Source of the DNA: Microbulbifer agarilyticus
Lineage (GTDB): Bacteria; Pseudomonadota; Gammaproteobacteria; Pseudomonadales; Cellvibrionaceae
NCBI RefSeq assembly: GCF_001999945.1
Contig: NZ_CP019650.1
Span: 2,356,001 to 2,420,000 of the forward strand
DNA: 64,000 nucleotides
Direction: 5' to 3'
Each line of letters begins with the position of its first letter. The stretch's first letter is position 1. Made by a program: the position numbers and the translations under genes. The notes under the pieces were generated by a model, which searched no databases, was not told the DNA's origin, and saw only the letters and a list, made by a program, of their open reading frames with translations. This document shows positions 43,786 through 51,360 of the stretch, piece after piece.

Positions 43786-44532
43786 TTAATCGACAGCCTT
43801 CAGCAATCCGCGCAGTGCTTCACTGCTTTCGGCGCCAATCAATCCGGTGATCTGATTCCAAACTTTGTCTACGTCTGGATCGAAAACGATTTCGCGATTG
43901 CGGCGGTCACGCTCAGCGAGCGCCGCGCTGTCTACCGCCTCCAGCGCCTTCTCACTAACGCCTTTCTCCAGCACGGCAAACCAGTGATCCAGATAGGCAT
44001 CGACAGCACCGTCAATTTTGGCAAACGCTTCCTTGGTGGCACGCTGTACCAGCATCCACGGAGACATAATCGCCAGCTGGCGAATATCCAGGTGTGCAGC
44101 ACTCATGCCTTCCATACTGCGGGTAGCGGTGCAGATTTCTGTCAGCGGGGTGTAAACCTCATCCATGTAGGCAAGGTTTGCACCGAGATCGAGACGCGGT
44201 ACAAGATCCAGGTGGAATGCACAGTGCTCACCAGCACCGACGGAATCCAACGTGTAATGCGGCACCGCACTCTCGCCCGGGGTGAAGGCAAACAACATAT
44301 GGGAGTCGAGACCGATCTGCGGAACGACCAAGGCGCAGGTCACCATTTTTTGTAGTGGGCCGCCCTCGTAGAGACGCACCTCTCCAACCTTGCCCTGGGC
44401 CATTGGCATATGGCTTTCCAGTGTCAGGTATGGGCCGCTATCGGCGCCATAAACTTCCTTAAGGCCGAGCGTTTCGATCAGTCGGTCGCGTGTTTTATTG
44501 GCCAGAGACTCAGGCAAAGACGTTGCGCTCAT
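43786..44532 (-). CDS. RCCR/ferredoxin-dependent bilin reductase-superfamily protein (divergent)
   Basis: 248 residues. The order of elements parallels bilin reductases and the RCCR-like protein at 29133: 'EVRLYEGGPLQKMVTCALVVPQ' strands (51-72), 'HMLFAFTPGESAVPHYTLDSV' (79-98) like 'PHxxxDxV', 'HCAFHLDLVPRLDL' (103-116) like 'xxxLDLLPRxDL', 'AYMDEVYTPL' (121-130), and 'SPWMLVQRA' (157-165). Identity to plant RCCR is visibly lower than for 29133. It would reduce or bind a linear tetrapyrrole or fragment. It lies between a tandem nitrilase (44638) and the flavoprotein gene. The assignment rests on pattern only. Confidence 0.6.
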   Translation of the reverse strand: MSATSLPESLANKTRDRLIETLGLKEVYGADSGPYLTLESHMPMAQGKVGEVRLYEGGPLQKMVTCALVVPQIGLDSHMLFAFTPGESAVPHYTLDSVGAGEHCAFHLDLVPRLDLGANLAYMDEVYTPLTEICTATRSMEGMSAAHLDIRQLAIMSPWMLVQRATKEAFAKIDGAVDAYLDHWFAVLEKGVSEKALEAVDSAALAERDRRNREIVFDPDVDKVWNQITGLIGAESSEALRGLLKAVD

Positions 44533-44583
44533 AGGTGACTCCTAAGAAAAGTGCCATTGATAGGATAAGATTTTGGGCAAGCC

Positions 44584-44625
44584 GGCACGGTGTCACATTG
44601 ATATTTCTCAATAAGACACCGTGCC
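44584..44625. repeat. 11-bp perfect inverted repeat between nitrilase and bilin-reductase-like genes
   Basis: GGCACGGTGTC and GACACCGTGCC enclose 20 bases in the 105-bp gap. There is no T-run on the - strand side, so it is more likely a mRNA processing or stability hairpin, attenuator or operator than a terminator. Confidence 0.65.
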
Positions 44626-44637
44626 ATGTAGAAGTGA

Positions 44638-46350
44638 TTAATGTGCAGTAATCGGGCCACACAAATTCCAGGGTCGATTGACCACAAGATCGGTATTTCG
44701 GGAGACCTCTTTATTTTCTGCGGCCGCCGGATACAAGGTCACCGCTAAAATCGGCTGCTGATCTGCCACACGATAAAGTTCGGGCTGGCTCAACAAACCG
44801 TCAAAGACACGTTCTTGCCACGGCGTGAGCACAGTAAAATCTCGCTGCAACGCAGTTGCAAACCCGGATCCCAGCGGTGAAGCAATGGCAGCCGCCAACA
44901 AATTAATCCGGTTTTCTGCCGAGCGCTCCAGCAGCCCGGTGCGCAATTCCCAAGCACCGAGAGGCTCCAGCGAAACCACAGCTGTATCGACACCAGCCAT
45001 CGCCAACAAGCGGAAGGTCTCTGGATACAGGCTGTCATCAGACGTAACCGCCGCCAACCGACCAAATGGCAAAACAATATTGTCAAAACGATCGACCGGC
45101 GCGGACCATTCGAAACGCGCACTGCGATGCACCTGGCCCTGGCTGAACACAACACCGCCCGCACCAATCACAACGGCACAATAGCGATCTTGCCCGTCTT
45201 CGCAACGCATTGGTAACGCGGTGGAGATATAGCTCTCTTCACTACAACACAGGCGCAGCGTCTCGATCACTTCGCCAGAAAAATCCAGTGCCGCAGGAAG
45301 ATCTGCCGCGATCGCAGCCGCACCCATTAATGGCGGCACCGCCACCAGCTGGGCACCAGCTTCAATCGCTTTGCGTGCCGAATCCGCCGCTTCCCGCAGG
45401 CCGTCGCGTCCATCGGCGGTAAGATTAATGACCGCAGCTTCCACGGACTCAGCCCCCGACCATTCGGGGTACGTTTGCGCACCCGGATTTTCGCCAATGG
45501 ACTGGTACAAACCCGGGCGGCGACTGGCAAAAATATCCGTTCCGTCTGGGCGACGCTTGTCATCCGCCTGCGCGGGCTGAATGTCCGCGTAGATCACCTC
45601 TTCCTTGTCGACGGATGCACAAGCCAGGACGGTACCATCGGGCGCTACGATTTGGCTCTCACCGGCTCCATGTAGAAATTTCTGCGGAATACCCGTGGCT
45701 TCACTGACCGGAACTAGGATGGCCTCGGGCACGAGCGGCCCCACCTTATTCGCCGCAACGATAAACACGTGATTCTCTGGCGCGCGCACCGGGACATGCA
45801 AAGATCCCTCATCGCTGGCAAACGAATTCAGGCTATTGCAAAGCACCTGCGCTCCACGCAATGCCAGCGTGCGCGGTGGTTCGTTAATAACACCATCCAT
45901 GCAGGAATAGAGGCCAAAACGTCCCAGCGGTGTCTCAACCACTGGGCCCGGCTCTTTCGCGGGTTCGAGAAAGTCATTTTCATGACCGATATAGATTTGC
46001 TTAGTATTGTCGACGATCAGTTCGCCCTCCGGCGAGTACATCAGGCTCGATCCGGTGACCGTGCCATCTTCCCGGCGCACGGTGCAATTAACCACAACAT
46101 AGATTTTCAGAGTGCGCGCCTTGGCGGCTACCGCCTGCAAAAAGTCACCGTCCAGAGTGACGGACACCTCTGCACAATGCTCCTGGCCGTCATACCAGGA
46201 CAGGTGGTTACAGAACTCGGGCAGCACCACCATATCCGGGCGAACTTCGGCAGCCTGATCCAGCATTCGCAACACCGTACTCAGGTTCTTACCAACATCA
46301 GTCCCCACATGGAACTGGACGGCTGCGACACGAATGGATTTATTGTTCAT
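44638..46350 (-). CDS. Tandem-domain nitrilase-superfamily amidohydrolase (second domain degenerate)
   Basis: The ATG at 46350 ('MNNKSIRVAAVQFHVGTDVG') gives 570 residues. Domain 1 keeps Glu ('LPEFCNHLSW'), Lys ('DNTKQIYIGHENDF') and Cys ('GLYSCMDGVINEPPRTLALRGA'). In domain 2 the Glu is lost ('VPPLMGAA') and the Cys position is Ser ('TSDDSLYPE'), so it is presumably inactive. It has the same two-domain layout as 25821-27536, including a conserved 'RGAQVLCNSLNSF' type segment. It heads the - strand operon reaching 32984 and is divergent from the MFS gene at 46601. Confidence 0.85.
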   Translation of the reverse strand: MNNKSIRVAAVQFHVGTDVGKNLSTVLRMLDQAAEVRPDMVVLPEFCNHLSWYDGQEHCAEVSVTLDGDFLQAVAAKARTLKIYVVVNCTVRREDGTVTGSSLMYSPEGELIVDNTKQIYIGHENDFLEPAKEPGPVVETPLGRFGLYSCMDGVINEPPRTLALRGAQVLCNSLNSFASDEGSLHVPVRAPENHVFIVAANKVGPLVPEAILVPVSEATGIPQKFLHGAGESQIVAPDGTVLACASVDKEEVIYADIQPAQADDKRRPDGTDIFASRRPGLYQSIGENPGAQTYPEWSGAESVEAAVINLTADGRDGLREAADSARKAIEAGAQLVAVPPLMGAAAIAADLPAALDFSGEVIETLRLCCSEESYISTALPMRCEDGQDRYCAVVIGAGGVVFSQGQVHRSARFEWSAPVDRFDNIVLPFGRLAAVTSDDSLYPETFRLLAMAGVDTAVVSLEPLGAWELRTGLLERSAENRINLLAAAIASPLGSGFATALQRDFTVLTPWQERVFDGLLSQPELYRVADQQPILAVTLYPAAAENKEVSRNTDLVVNRPWNLCGPITAH

Positions 46351-46477
46351 TTTTAGACCTGCCTTTGCGAATACGTACAATCCAATTGGACGGAAGTACG
46401 GTTACCAATCAATAAGCCACTTCTTGTAGGCTACCGGAAAGAACCTACTAGCAAACTGCTACTAACCTACTACCAAT

Positions 46478-46503
46478 TGTTATAAAACTCTATCATTATA
46501 TCA
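46478..46503. promoter_or_regulatory. Candidate regulon operator between nitrilase and MFS genes (weaker copy)
   Basis: AACTCTATCATTATATCA (46486-46503) matches 12 of 18 positions of the shared element and is preceded by an extra TTGTTATAA half site. It is in the 250-bp divergent gap 46351-46600. A further 10-bp palindrome CGTTATAACG lies at 46581-46590. Confidence 0.4.
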
Positions 46504-46600
46504 TTTCAAGCCAAATCCAAATAATATCGACGGATCCAACTAAGCATCACGGTTCGCACCTGTAGCAAAGTTGATCAAACCGTTATAACGAGGCGCTACT

Positions 46601-47947
46601 ATGGCCAACCAGCAGGACCACCGGTTTTTAGGGCTCAAGCTAGAGAATGATGTCTCCCGCTCCAATGTGCTCACCTTCTACTTCGCGTGCTTGGCGACCA
46701 TCATGTTCGCCTCCTTCATTCCCCAGAGCCAACCCTTCCTGCTCACAGAGTTTCTCAATATTCCCCCTGAGCGCCACGGCATGGTCAGCGGCCTGCTCAA
46801 TTTCTGGGCGGAGATTGTGATTATCATCTCGGTCGCTATATTCGGCCCCCTTTCCGACCGTTTCGGCCGCCGCCCTATCACCGGGTTCGGTTTCCTTGTG
46901 ATGTCTGCAGGTATTGCGCTTTACCCCCACGCCGAGAATATCACCGAGTTACTGATCGTTCGGCTGGGCTATTCCGTGGGGCTAGCCGCAGTGACGACCA
47001 CCATCGTTGCCCTCATTGCCGACTATGTGCGCAATGAAAGCCGCGGCCGTGCGACCGGCCTGCAAGGCGTAATGAATGGTGTGGGCGCAATGATTTGTGT
47101 GTTTTTGCTGCTGCAACTACCGGCGATCCTGCAAAACAGCGGTGCAACCGCCCAGGAAGCCGGCATCCAGACCTACGGCCTTGTAGCCATCGTTTCGTTT
47201 GTCACCGGCGTGTTGATGTTGATTGGACTGAAGCCCGGCAGCAGCCAGGCCGAACCGAGTGAACACAGTGAAAGCTTGATCAGTATCACCCGCAACGGCC
47301 TGCGCGCGGCGCGCGACCCGAGCATCGCGCTGGCCTACGGCGCCTCGTTTGTAGCGCGCGGCAACCTGATGATTGTCGGCACCTTTTTCACATTGTGGGT
47401 CACCAATTACGGCACTGCGGAGCTGGGTATGAGCCGAGCCGAGGCGCTGGCGCGTGCGGGCATGATTGTGGGCATCGCCCAGGGCTGCGCATTACTGACC
47501 GCCCCGGTATTCGGCATACTCGCCGACAAGATCTCGCGCATTCGCGCCCTGATCATCGCGCTACTGATTTCCGCAATTGGCTACGGCTCAACCATTTTCA
47601 TTACCGACCCCTTTACCACCGGCATGATTATTTGCGCCGCACTAATTGGCCTCGGTGAAATTGGCTGCATTATTACCAGCGGCGTTCTAGTGGCCCAGCA
47701 GGCGCCACAATCGCACCGCGGCGCGGTGATTGGTTTCTTCACCCTCTCCGGTGCGGTGGGAATTCTGGTTGCGAGCGTGGCTGGCGGCTACCTGTTCGAT
47801 ACCTGGCGCGCTTCAGGGCCGTTTGTGTTCTTTGCCGGTGTTGCCCTACTCGTCCTGTGTTGGGCCATAGTCTTGGAAAAGCGCTTGGGAAAACGCCTGG
47901 TAACATCCGAGCAACCGTTAACTCCGGCTGGTGACATGCCTGCTTAA
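46601..47947 (+). CDS. Major facilitator superfamily transporter
   Basis: 448 residues, 12 helices, loop motif 'GPLSDRFGRRPITGFG' and 'ADYVRNESRGRATG', a paralogue of the MFS protein at 27759 throughout. It is monocistronic, with a strong terminator 29 bp after the stop. As each of the two paralogues pairs divergently with a tandem nitrilase, each may import the compound that its nitrilase or associated bilin-reductase-like protein handles. Confidence 0.9.
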   Translation: MANQQDHRFLGLKLENDVSRSNVLTFYFACLATIMFASFIPQSQPFLLTEFLNIPPERHGMVSGLLNFWAEIVIIISVAIFGPLSDRFGRRPITGFGFLVMSAGIALYPHAENITELLIVRLGYSVGLAAVTTTIVALIADYVRNESRGRATGLQGVMNGVGAMICVFLLLQLPAILQNSGATAQEAGIQTYGLVAIVSFVTGVLMLIGLKPGSSQAEPSEHSESLISITRNGLRAARDPSIALAYGASFVARGNLMIVGTFFTLWVTNYGTAELGMSRAEALARAGMIVGIAQGCALLTAPVFGILADKISRIRALIIALLISAIGYGSTIFITDPFTTGMIICAALIGLGEIGCIITSGVLVAQQAPQSHRGAVIGFFTLSGAVGILVASVAGGYLFDTWRASGPFVFFAGVALLVLCWAIVLEKRLGKRLVTSEQPLTPAGDMPA

Positions 47948-47975
47948 CACGCTATCTAGTCAAGCCATACACCCC

Positions 47976-48006
47976 AATAAAAAAGCCCGCATATGCGGGC
48001 TTTTTT
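47976..48006. terminator. Bidirectional terminator between MFS and NYC1-like genes
   Basis: GCCCGC / GCGGGC with loop ATAT, preceded by AATAAAAAA and followed by TTTTTTAT. It lies between converging genes ending at 47947 and 48038. Confidence 0.9.
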
Positions 48007-48037
48007 ATCCTGTGAGAAGAGTAATCAACACAACCCG

Positions 48038-48844
48038 CTACGCCGGTGGTGCGTCATACTCGGCAAACAAATCACGTTTGTTAAAACCTGCAGTAAGAAA
48101 GCGCCAGAATGCCTTGCGCCCGGTTAGCCACGCCACCCGGCTACCGGATTTTTGTGCATTCAATACACCACGCACCAAATACGGGGTAACCGTCTCCACC
48201 GTATCCCCGAGGATATTCAGGATCTTGCGGGTCTTCTGCCACTCAGGCGAAGCAAGGTCGTAATCTCCAACCAATAGATCCGTCACCACAATACCGGGAC
48301 TCAAAGTATTTACCTGCACGTCGGTGCCCTTCACCTCTTTCTGCAGTGAAGTGGTCAGGTAATTGAGCGCGCGCTTGGTCGCTCCGTAGGCCGCCATACC
48401 GGTATTGGTTTGGCCGGTACTGCCAAAACCTTCCATATTCCAGATTTGCCCGTGGCCCTGTTTCAACATCCCTGCCAGCGCAACCTTACAGGCCAGCAGC
48501 AGGCCGGTCAGATTGGTATCGACGATCGCACGCAAATCTTGCGCAGACTGTTCATGCAGCGGCTTCCGCACAATGCTCATACCGGCATTGTTAATCCAGA
48601 TATCCACCGCACCCTGGCTATTGGCGAAACCCCAGAGCTTGGCCAGATCGGCCTCCGAAGTGATATCACAGGCGATTCCCGCTACCGCGTCCTTACCATG
48701 CTGGCTTTGCAACTCAGCGACCACGCTATCTACCTTGCTCTGGCCGCGTGCACTGATAATTACGCGACACCCGCTTGCCAAAAAGTTTTCCGCGAGCCCT
48801 CGCCCTATTCCTCGGGTACTACCGGTTATGACCACAGTCTTCAT
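48038..48844 (-). CDS. NYC1/NOL-like (chlorophyll b reductase-like) short-chain dehydrogenase
   Basis: 268 residues. It fits plant NYC1/NOL chlorophyll b reductases better than generic SDRs: 'VVITGSTRGIGRGLAENFL' (4-22), 'GIACDITSEADL' (56-67), 'DIWINNAG' (81-88), 'IWNMEGFGSTG' (134-144) where the plant enzymes have 'FNMDGAGSGG', 'AAYGATK' with Y153 and K157, and 'LSPGIVVTDLL' (181-191). The plant enzyme reduces the 7-formyl group of chlorophyll b. Here it may reduce a formyl or keto group on a tetrapyrrole or one of its fragments. An operator-like site lies 81 bp upstream in a divergent gap. Confidence 0.82.
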   Translation of the reverse strand: MKTVVITGSTRGIGRGLAENFLASGCRVIISARGQSKVDSVVAELQSQHGKDAVAGIACDITSEADLAKLWGFANSQGAVDIWINNAGMSIVRKPLHEQSAQDLRAIVDTNLTGLLLACKVALAGMLKQGHGQIWNMEGFGSTGQTNTGMAAYGATKRALNYLTTSLQKEVKGTDVQVNTLSPGIVVTDLLVGDYDLASPEWQKTRKILNILGDTVETVTPYLVRGVLNAQKSGSRVAWLTGRKAFWRFLTAGFNKRDLFAEYDAPPA

Positions 48845-48924
48845 CGAGTCACTCCTGTTTTCGTTGTCAGGGAAACGTTGATGCGCCGGTGACAGAGTTG
48901 GCCGCCGCCTTTATTTTGAGTTAT

Positions 48925-48942
48925 TGTTATATCATTATCATT
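48925..48942. promoter_or_regulatory. Candidate regulon operator upstream of NYC1-like gene
   Basis: TGTTATATCATTATCATT matches the left half and centre of the shared 18-bp element; the right half is degenerate. It sits in the 167-bp divergent gap 48845-49011, able to serve both directions. Confidence 0.5.
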
Positions 48943-49011
48943 TTTAACGCAACTTTTGGTGTGAACAGGGTGGCGTGAGCAGAGCTAACTTTTACCTGAG
49001 ATAGACCCGGA

Positions 49012-49644
49012 ATGGCCGAACGATTCCCCGAAAAAACCAACCCCACGGCGACGAGCTACCCCACTTTTCCCATAGGCTCCGTGGGCTACAACCTGATGAT
49101 GATGCGCGGTACCTGGCACGACCAGGTCGAGCTGTTTCATCTAGACGGCAGGCCACTGGAAGACGACACCGCAGCTGGCAGTGGCACGCCGGGACCAAGC
49201 CCGTTTGACAACCTGGTCTACCTCGACTTTGACGGGCACCGCCTGCAACTGACCAATGTGCACTTCCGCGGACGCGAGCCCACCGCCAAAACCTTTACCG
49301 GCCAGCTACGCGACAACCTGCTGGTGTTTGATCCACTCGGCCCCGGCGCTTATGAAAATGTCGGCGTCTCCGGCGGTGTCGGCATCCTGACCTTCAATGC
49401 GCTCAGGCTGAACCCCGCCTGCGAGGTCTATATGGAACCCGATTTCATTATGCTCACCGCCCCGGGCCAACGGGTTCGCCATACCGTTCTGTACCGTGAA
49501 GGTGTCGCCACCCGCACGCTTACTGCGCGCGGTGTACGCCTTTCGCCAACCTGCGATCAACGCCATGAACTCGATCCAAGAGGCAAGGCTGGCCCGGTTC
49601 ACGAAGAACCCTTCAGCGCATCCATCTGGAAACACCTCGCCTGA
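49012..49644 (+). CDS. Probable calycin-like beta-barrel protein (DUF3598-like pattern)
   Basis: 210 residues, no signal peptide. Repeated strand-turn units suggest a single antiparallel barrel: 'YNLMMMRGTWHDQVELFHLDG', 'LVYLDFDGHRLQLTNVHFRG', 'VGVSGGVGILTFNAL', 'EVYMEPDFIMLTAPGQRVRHTVLYREG'. The Gly-x-Trp start and late Arg-rich strand resemble lipocalin-related DUF3598 proteins of phototrophs, a fold used elsewhere to bind bilins. This is a fold-level guess. It is the first gene of a + strand group with a rubredoxin reductase fusion, a second barrel protein and a flavin reductase. Confidence 0.6.
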   Translation: MAERFPEKTNPTATSYPTFPIGSVGYNLMMMRGTWHDQVELFHLDGRPLEDDTAAGSGTPGPSPFDNLVYLDFDGHRLQLTNVHFRGREPTAKTFTGQLRDNLLVFDPLGPGAYENVGVSGGVGILTFNALRLNPACEVYMEPDFIMLTAPGQRVRHTVLYREGVATRTLTARGVRLSPTCDQRHELDPRGKAGPVHEEPFSASIWKHLA

Positions 49645-49793
49645 TCCAGTGACATCGCCGGTAGTACGAATAATTCGTGCACCGGTTGATAAATATCATC
49701 CCTAAAATTTCATCGCCTTTTTATCCTGCATAGAACTTCCACAGTTTTGCGCTGTGGCAGACCATCAAAATAAAAGTGATTTTGGAGCACTGA

Positions 49794-51257
49794 ATGCAGG
49801 GGTATCGGATTTGGGAATGCCTGGTATGCGGCTGGGTTTACGATGAATTAAAAGGCGCACCCGAGGATGGCATACCACCAAAAACCCGCTGGGAAGATGT
49901 CCCCGATGACTGGCTGTGCCCGGAGTGCGGTGTAGGCAAGAGCGACTTTGAAATGATCGAAGTCCACACGCAGCCTTCAAGTACCGCAACCAGTACCGCA
50001 GCTAGCACTGCAATCCAGAACGATAGCCCGGAAACTCAAGAAGCAGCCGAGTCCAACGCAGAATTGGCTGCTTTTGCCAACATCGATTACGCGCGCAAAC
50101 CCATCATCATTGTTGGCACCGGACTCGCGGGCTATCAACTGGCGAAAGAACTGCGCAAGCATGACGCCAGCACACCCCTCATTATGATTACCGCGGATGA
50201 TGGAAACAGCTATTCCAAACCGCAGTTAAGTACCGCATTCCAAAAAAGGCGCTCACCGGAGCAGCTAGTCAGCTACAGTGCCCGCGAAATGGCTGAGACG
50301 CTTCAGGCCAACATCCTGACCTTCTCGAAGGTAAGCGCGATCGACACCGATGCCCACACGGTGACAATCGATAGCGGGCGACAGCAGTCTCACCTGACCT
50401 ACAACAAACTGGTGCTGGCACTTGGCTCAGAGCCAATTCATGCCCCGGTAGCAGGCAACGCCGCCGGTTGCGCATTCCATATCAATGACCTGCAAGATTT
50501 TCAGCGTTTTTACACCGCGGCCAGCGGTGCAAAATCGGCGCTGGTGATCGGCGGTGGCCTGATTGGTTGCGAATACGCGAACGACCTCGTTCAGTCCGGC
50601 TTCGAAGTGCACGTGGTTGAGCCGCAATCTCAGGTGCTCGGTAATTTGCTGCCGCCCGATGCCAGTGCACTGGTACAGACAACACTGAGCCAAGCGGGGG
50701 TCAGCTTCCACCTTGGCACCACGGTTAAGTCACTCGATCATCGCGGTTCCGGTATTCAAGTGGTGCTTGAGAATGGCACCCATATTCAAGTTGACCGGGT
50801 GATCAGCGCGATTGGCGTGCGCCCCAGAGTTGAACTGGCACAACAGTGTGGCATTCCCTGCAACCGCGGCATACTGACCGACCGCTTGCTGGCCACGGAA
50901 GTCGAAGATGTCTACGCGCTGGGCGACTGCGCCGAGGTAGATGGCCACAACCTCTGCTATGTGGCACCGCTACTCGCTTCCGCGCAGGCGCTGGCGCGGA
51001 CCCTGGCCGGCACACCGACACCGGTTTTTTATGACAGCATGCCGGTCAACGTCAAAACCACACTCTGCCCGGTGATTACCTCACCCCCACCGCGTGGGAC
51101 GGAGGGCGACTGGCATTACACACGCGCGGACAGCCAGGGCGTCGCAGCCCGTTTTACCAGCCCCAACGGAGAGCTGCTAGGTTTTGCACTGGCCGGGGAA
51201 GCCTGCCAGCAAGTCACCGAATTCAGTGAACAGGCGCCACCAATCATGCAGAATTGA
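49794..51257 (+). CDS. Rubredoxin-NAD(P)H:rubredoxin reductase fusion
   Basis: 487 residues. An N-terminal rubredoxin domain (1-57) with C9-x2-C12 and C42-x2-C45 is joined by a Ser/Thr/Ala/Glu-rich linker to an FAD/NAD-binding reductase. The reductase has 'IIIVGTGLAGYQLAKEL' near 102, 'ALVIGGGLIGCEYANDL' near 245 and 'VYALGDCAEVDGHNLCYVAPLLASAQALA'. It passes electrons from NAD(P)H through its own rubredoxin to an acceptor. In this setting the Rieske oxygenase (11426) or the ferredoxin-dependent RCCR-like proteins are candidate acceptors; no separate ferredoxin gene was found. The ATG is preceded by TTTTGGAGC. Confidence 0.93.
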   Translation: MQGYRIWECLVCGWVYDELKGAPEDGIPPKTRWEDVPDDWLCPECGVGKSDFEMIEVHTQPSSTATSTAASTAIQNDSPETQEAAESNAELAAFANIDYARKPIIIVGTGLAGYQLAKELRKHDASTPLIMITADDGNSYSKPQLSTAFQKRRSPEQLVSYSAREMAETLQANILTFSKVSAIDTDAHTVTIDSGRQQSHLTYNKLVLALGSEPIHAPVAGNAAGCAFHINDLQDFQRFYTAASGAKSALVIGGGLIGCEYANDLVQSGFEVHVVEPQSQVLGNLLPPDASALVQTTLSQAGVSFHLGTTVKSLDHRGSGIQVVLENGTHIQVDRVISAIGVRPRVELAQQCGIPCNRGILTDRLLATEVEDVYALGDCAEVDGHNLCYVAPLLASAQALARTLAGTPTPVFYDSMPVNVKTTLCPVITSPPPRGTEGDWHYTRADSQGVAARFTSPNGELLGFALAGEACQQVTEFSEQAPPIMQN

Positions 51258-51360
51258 TTTTTGCCAAGGCGGGCACACACCCGTAGATTAGGATGGCATG
51301 AATATCCGCCAAAGCGACCCCCAAATGGGTAATAAAAGCGCACACAACCGGTAACCGACT

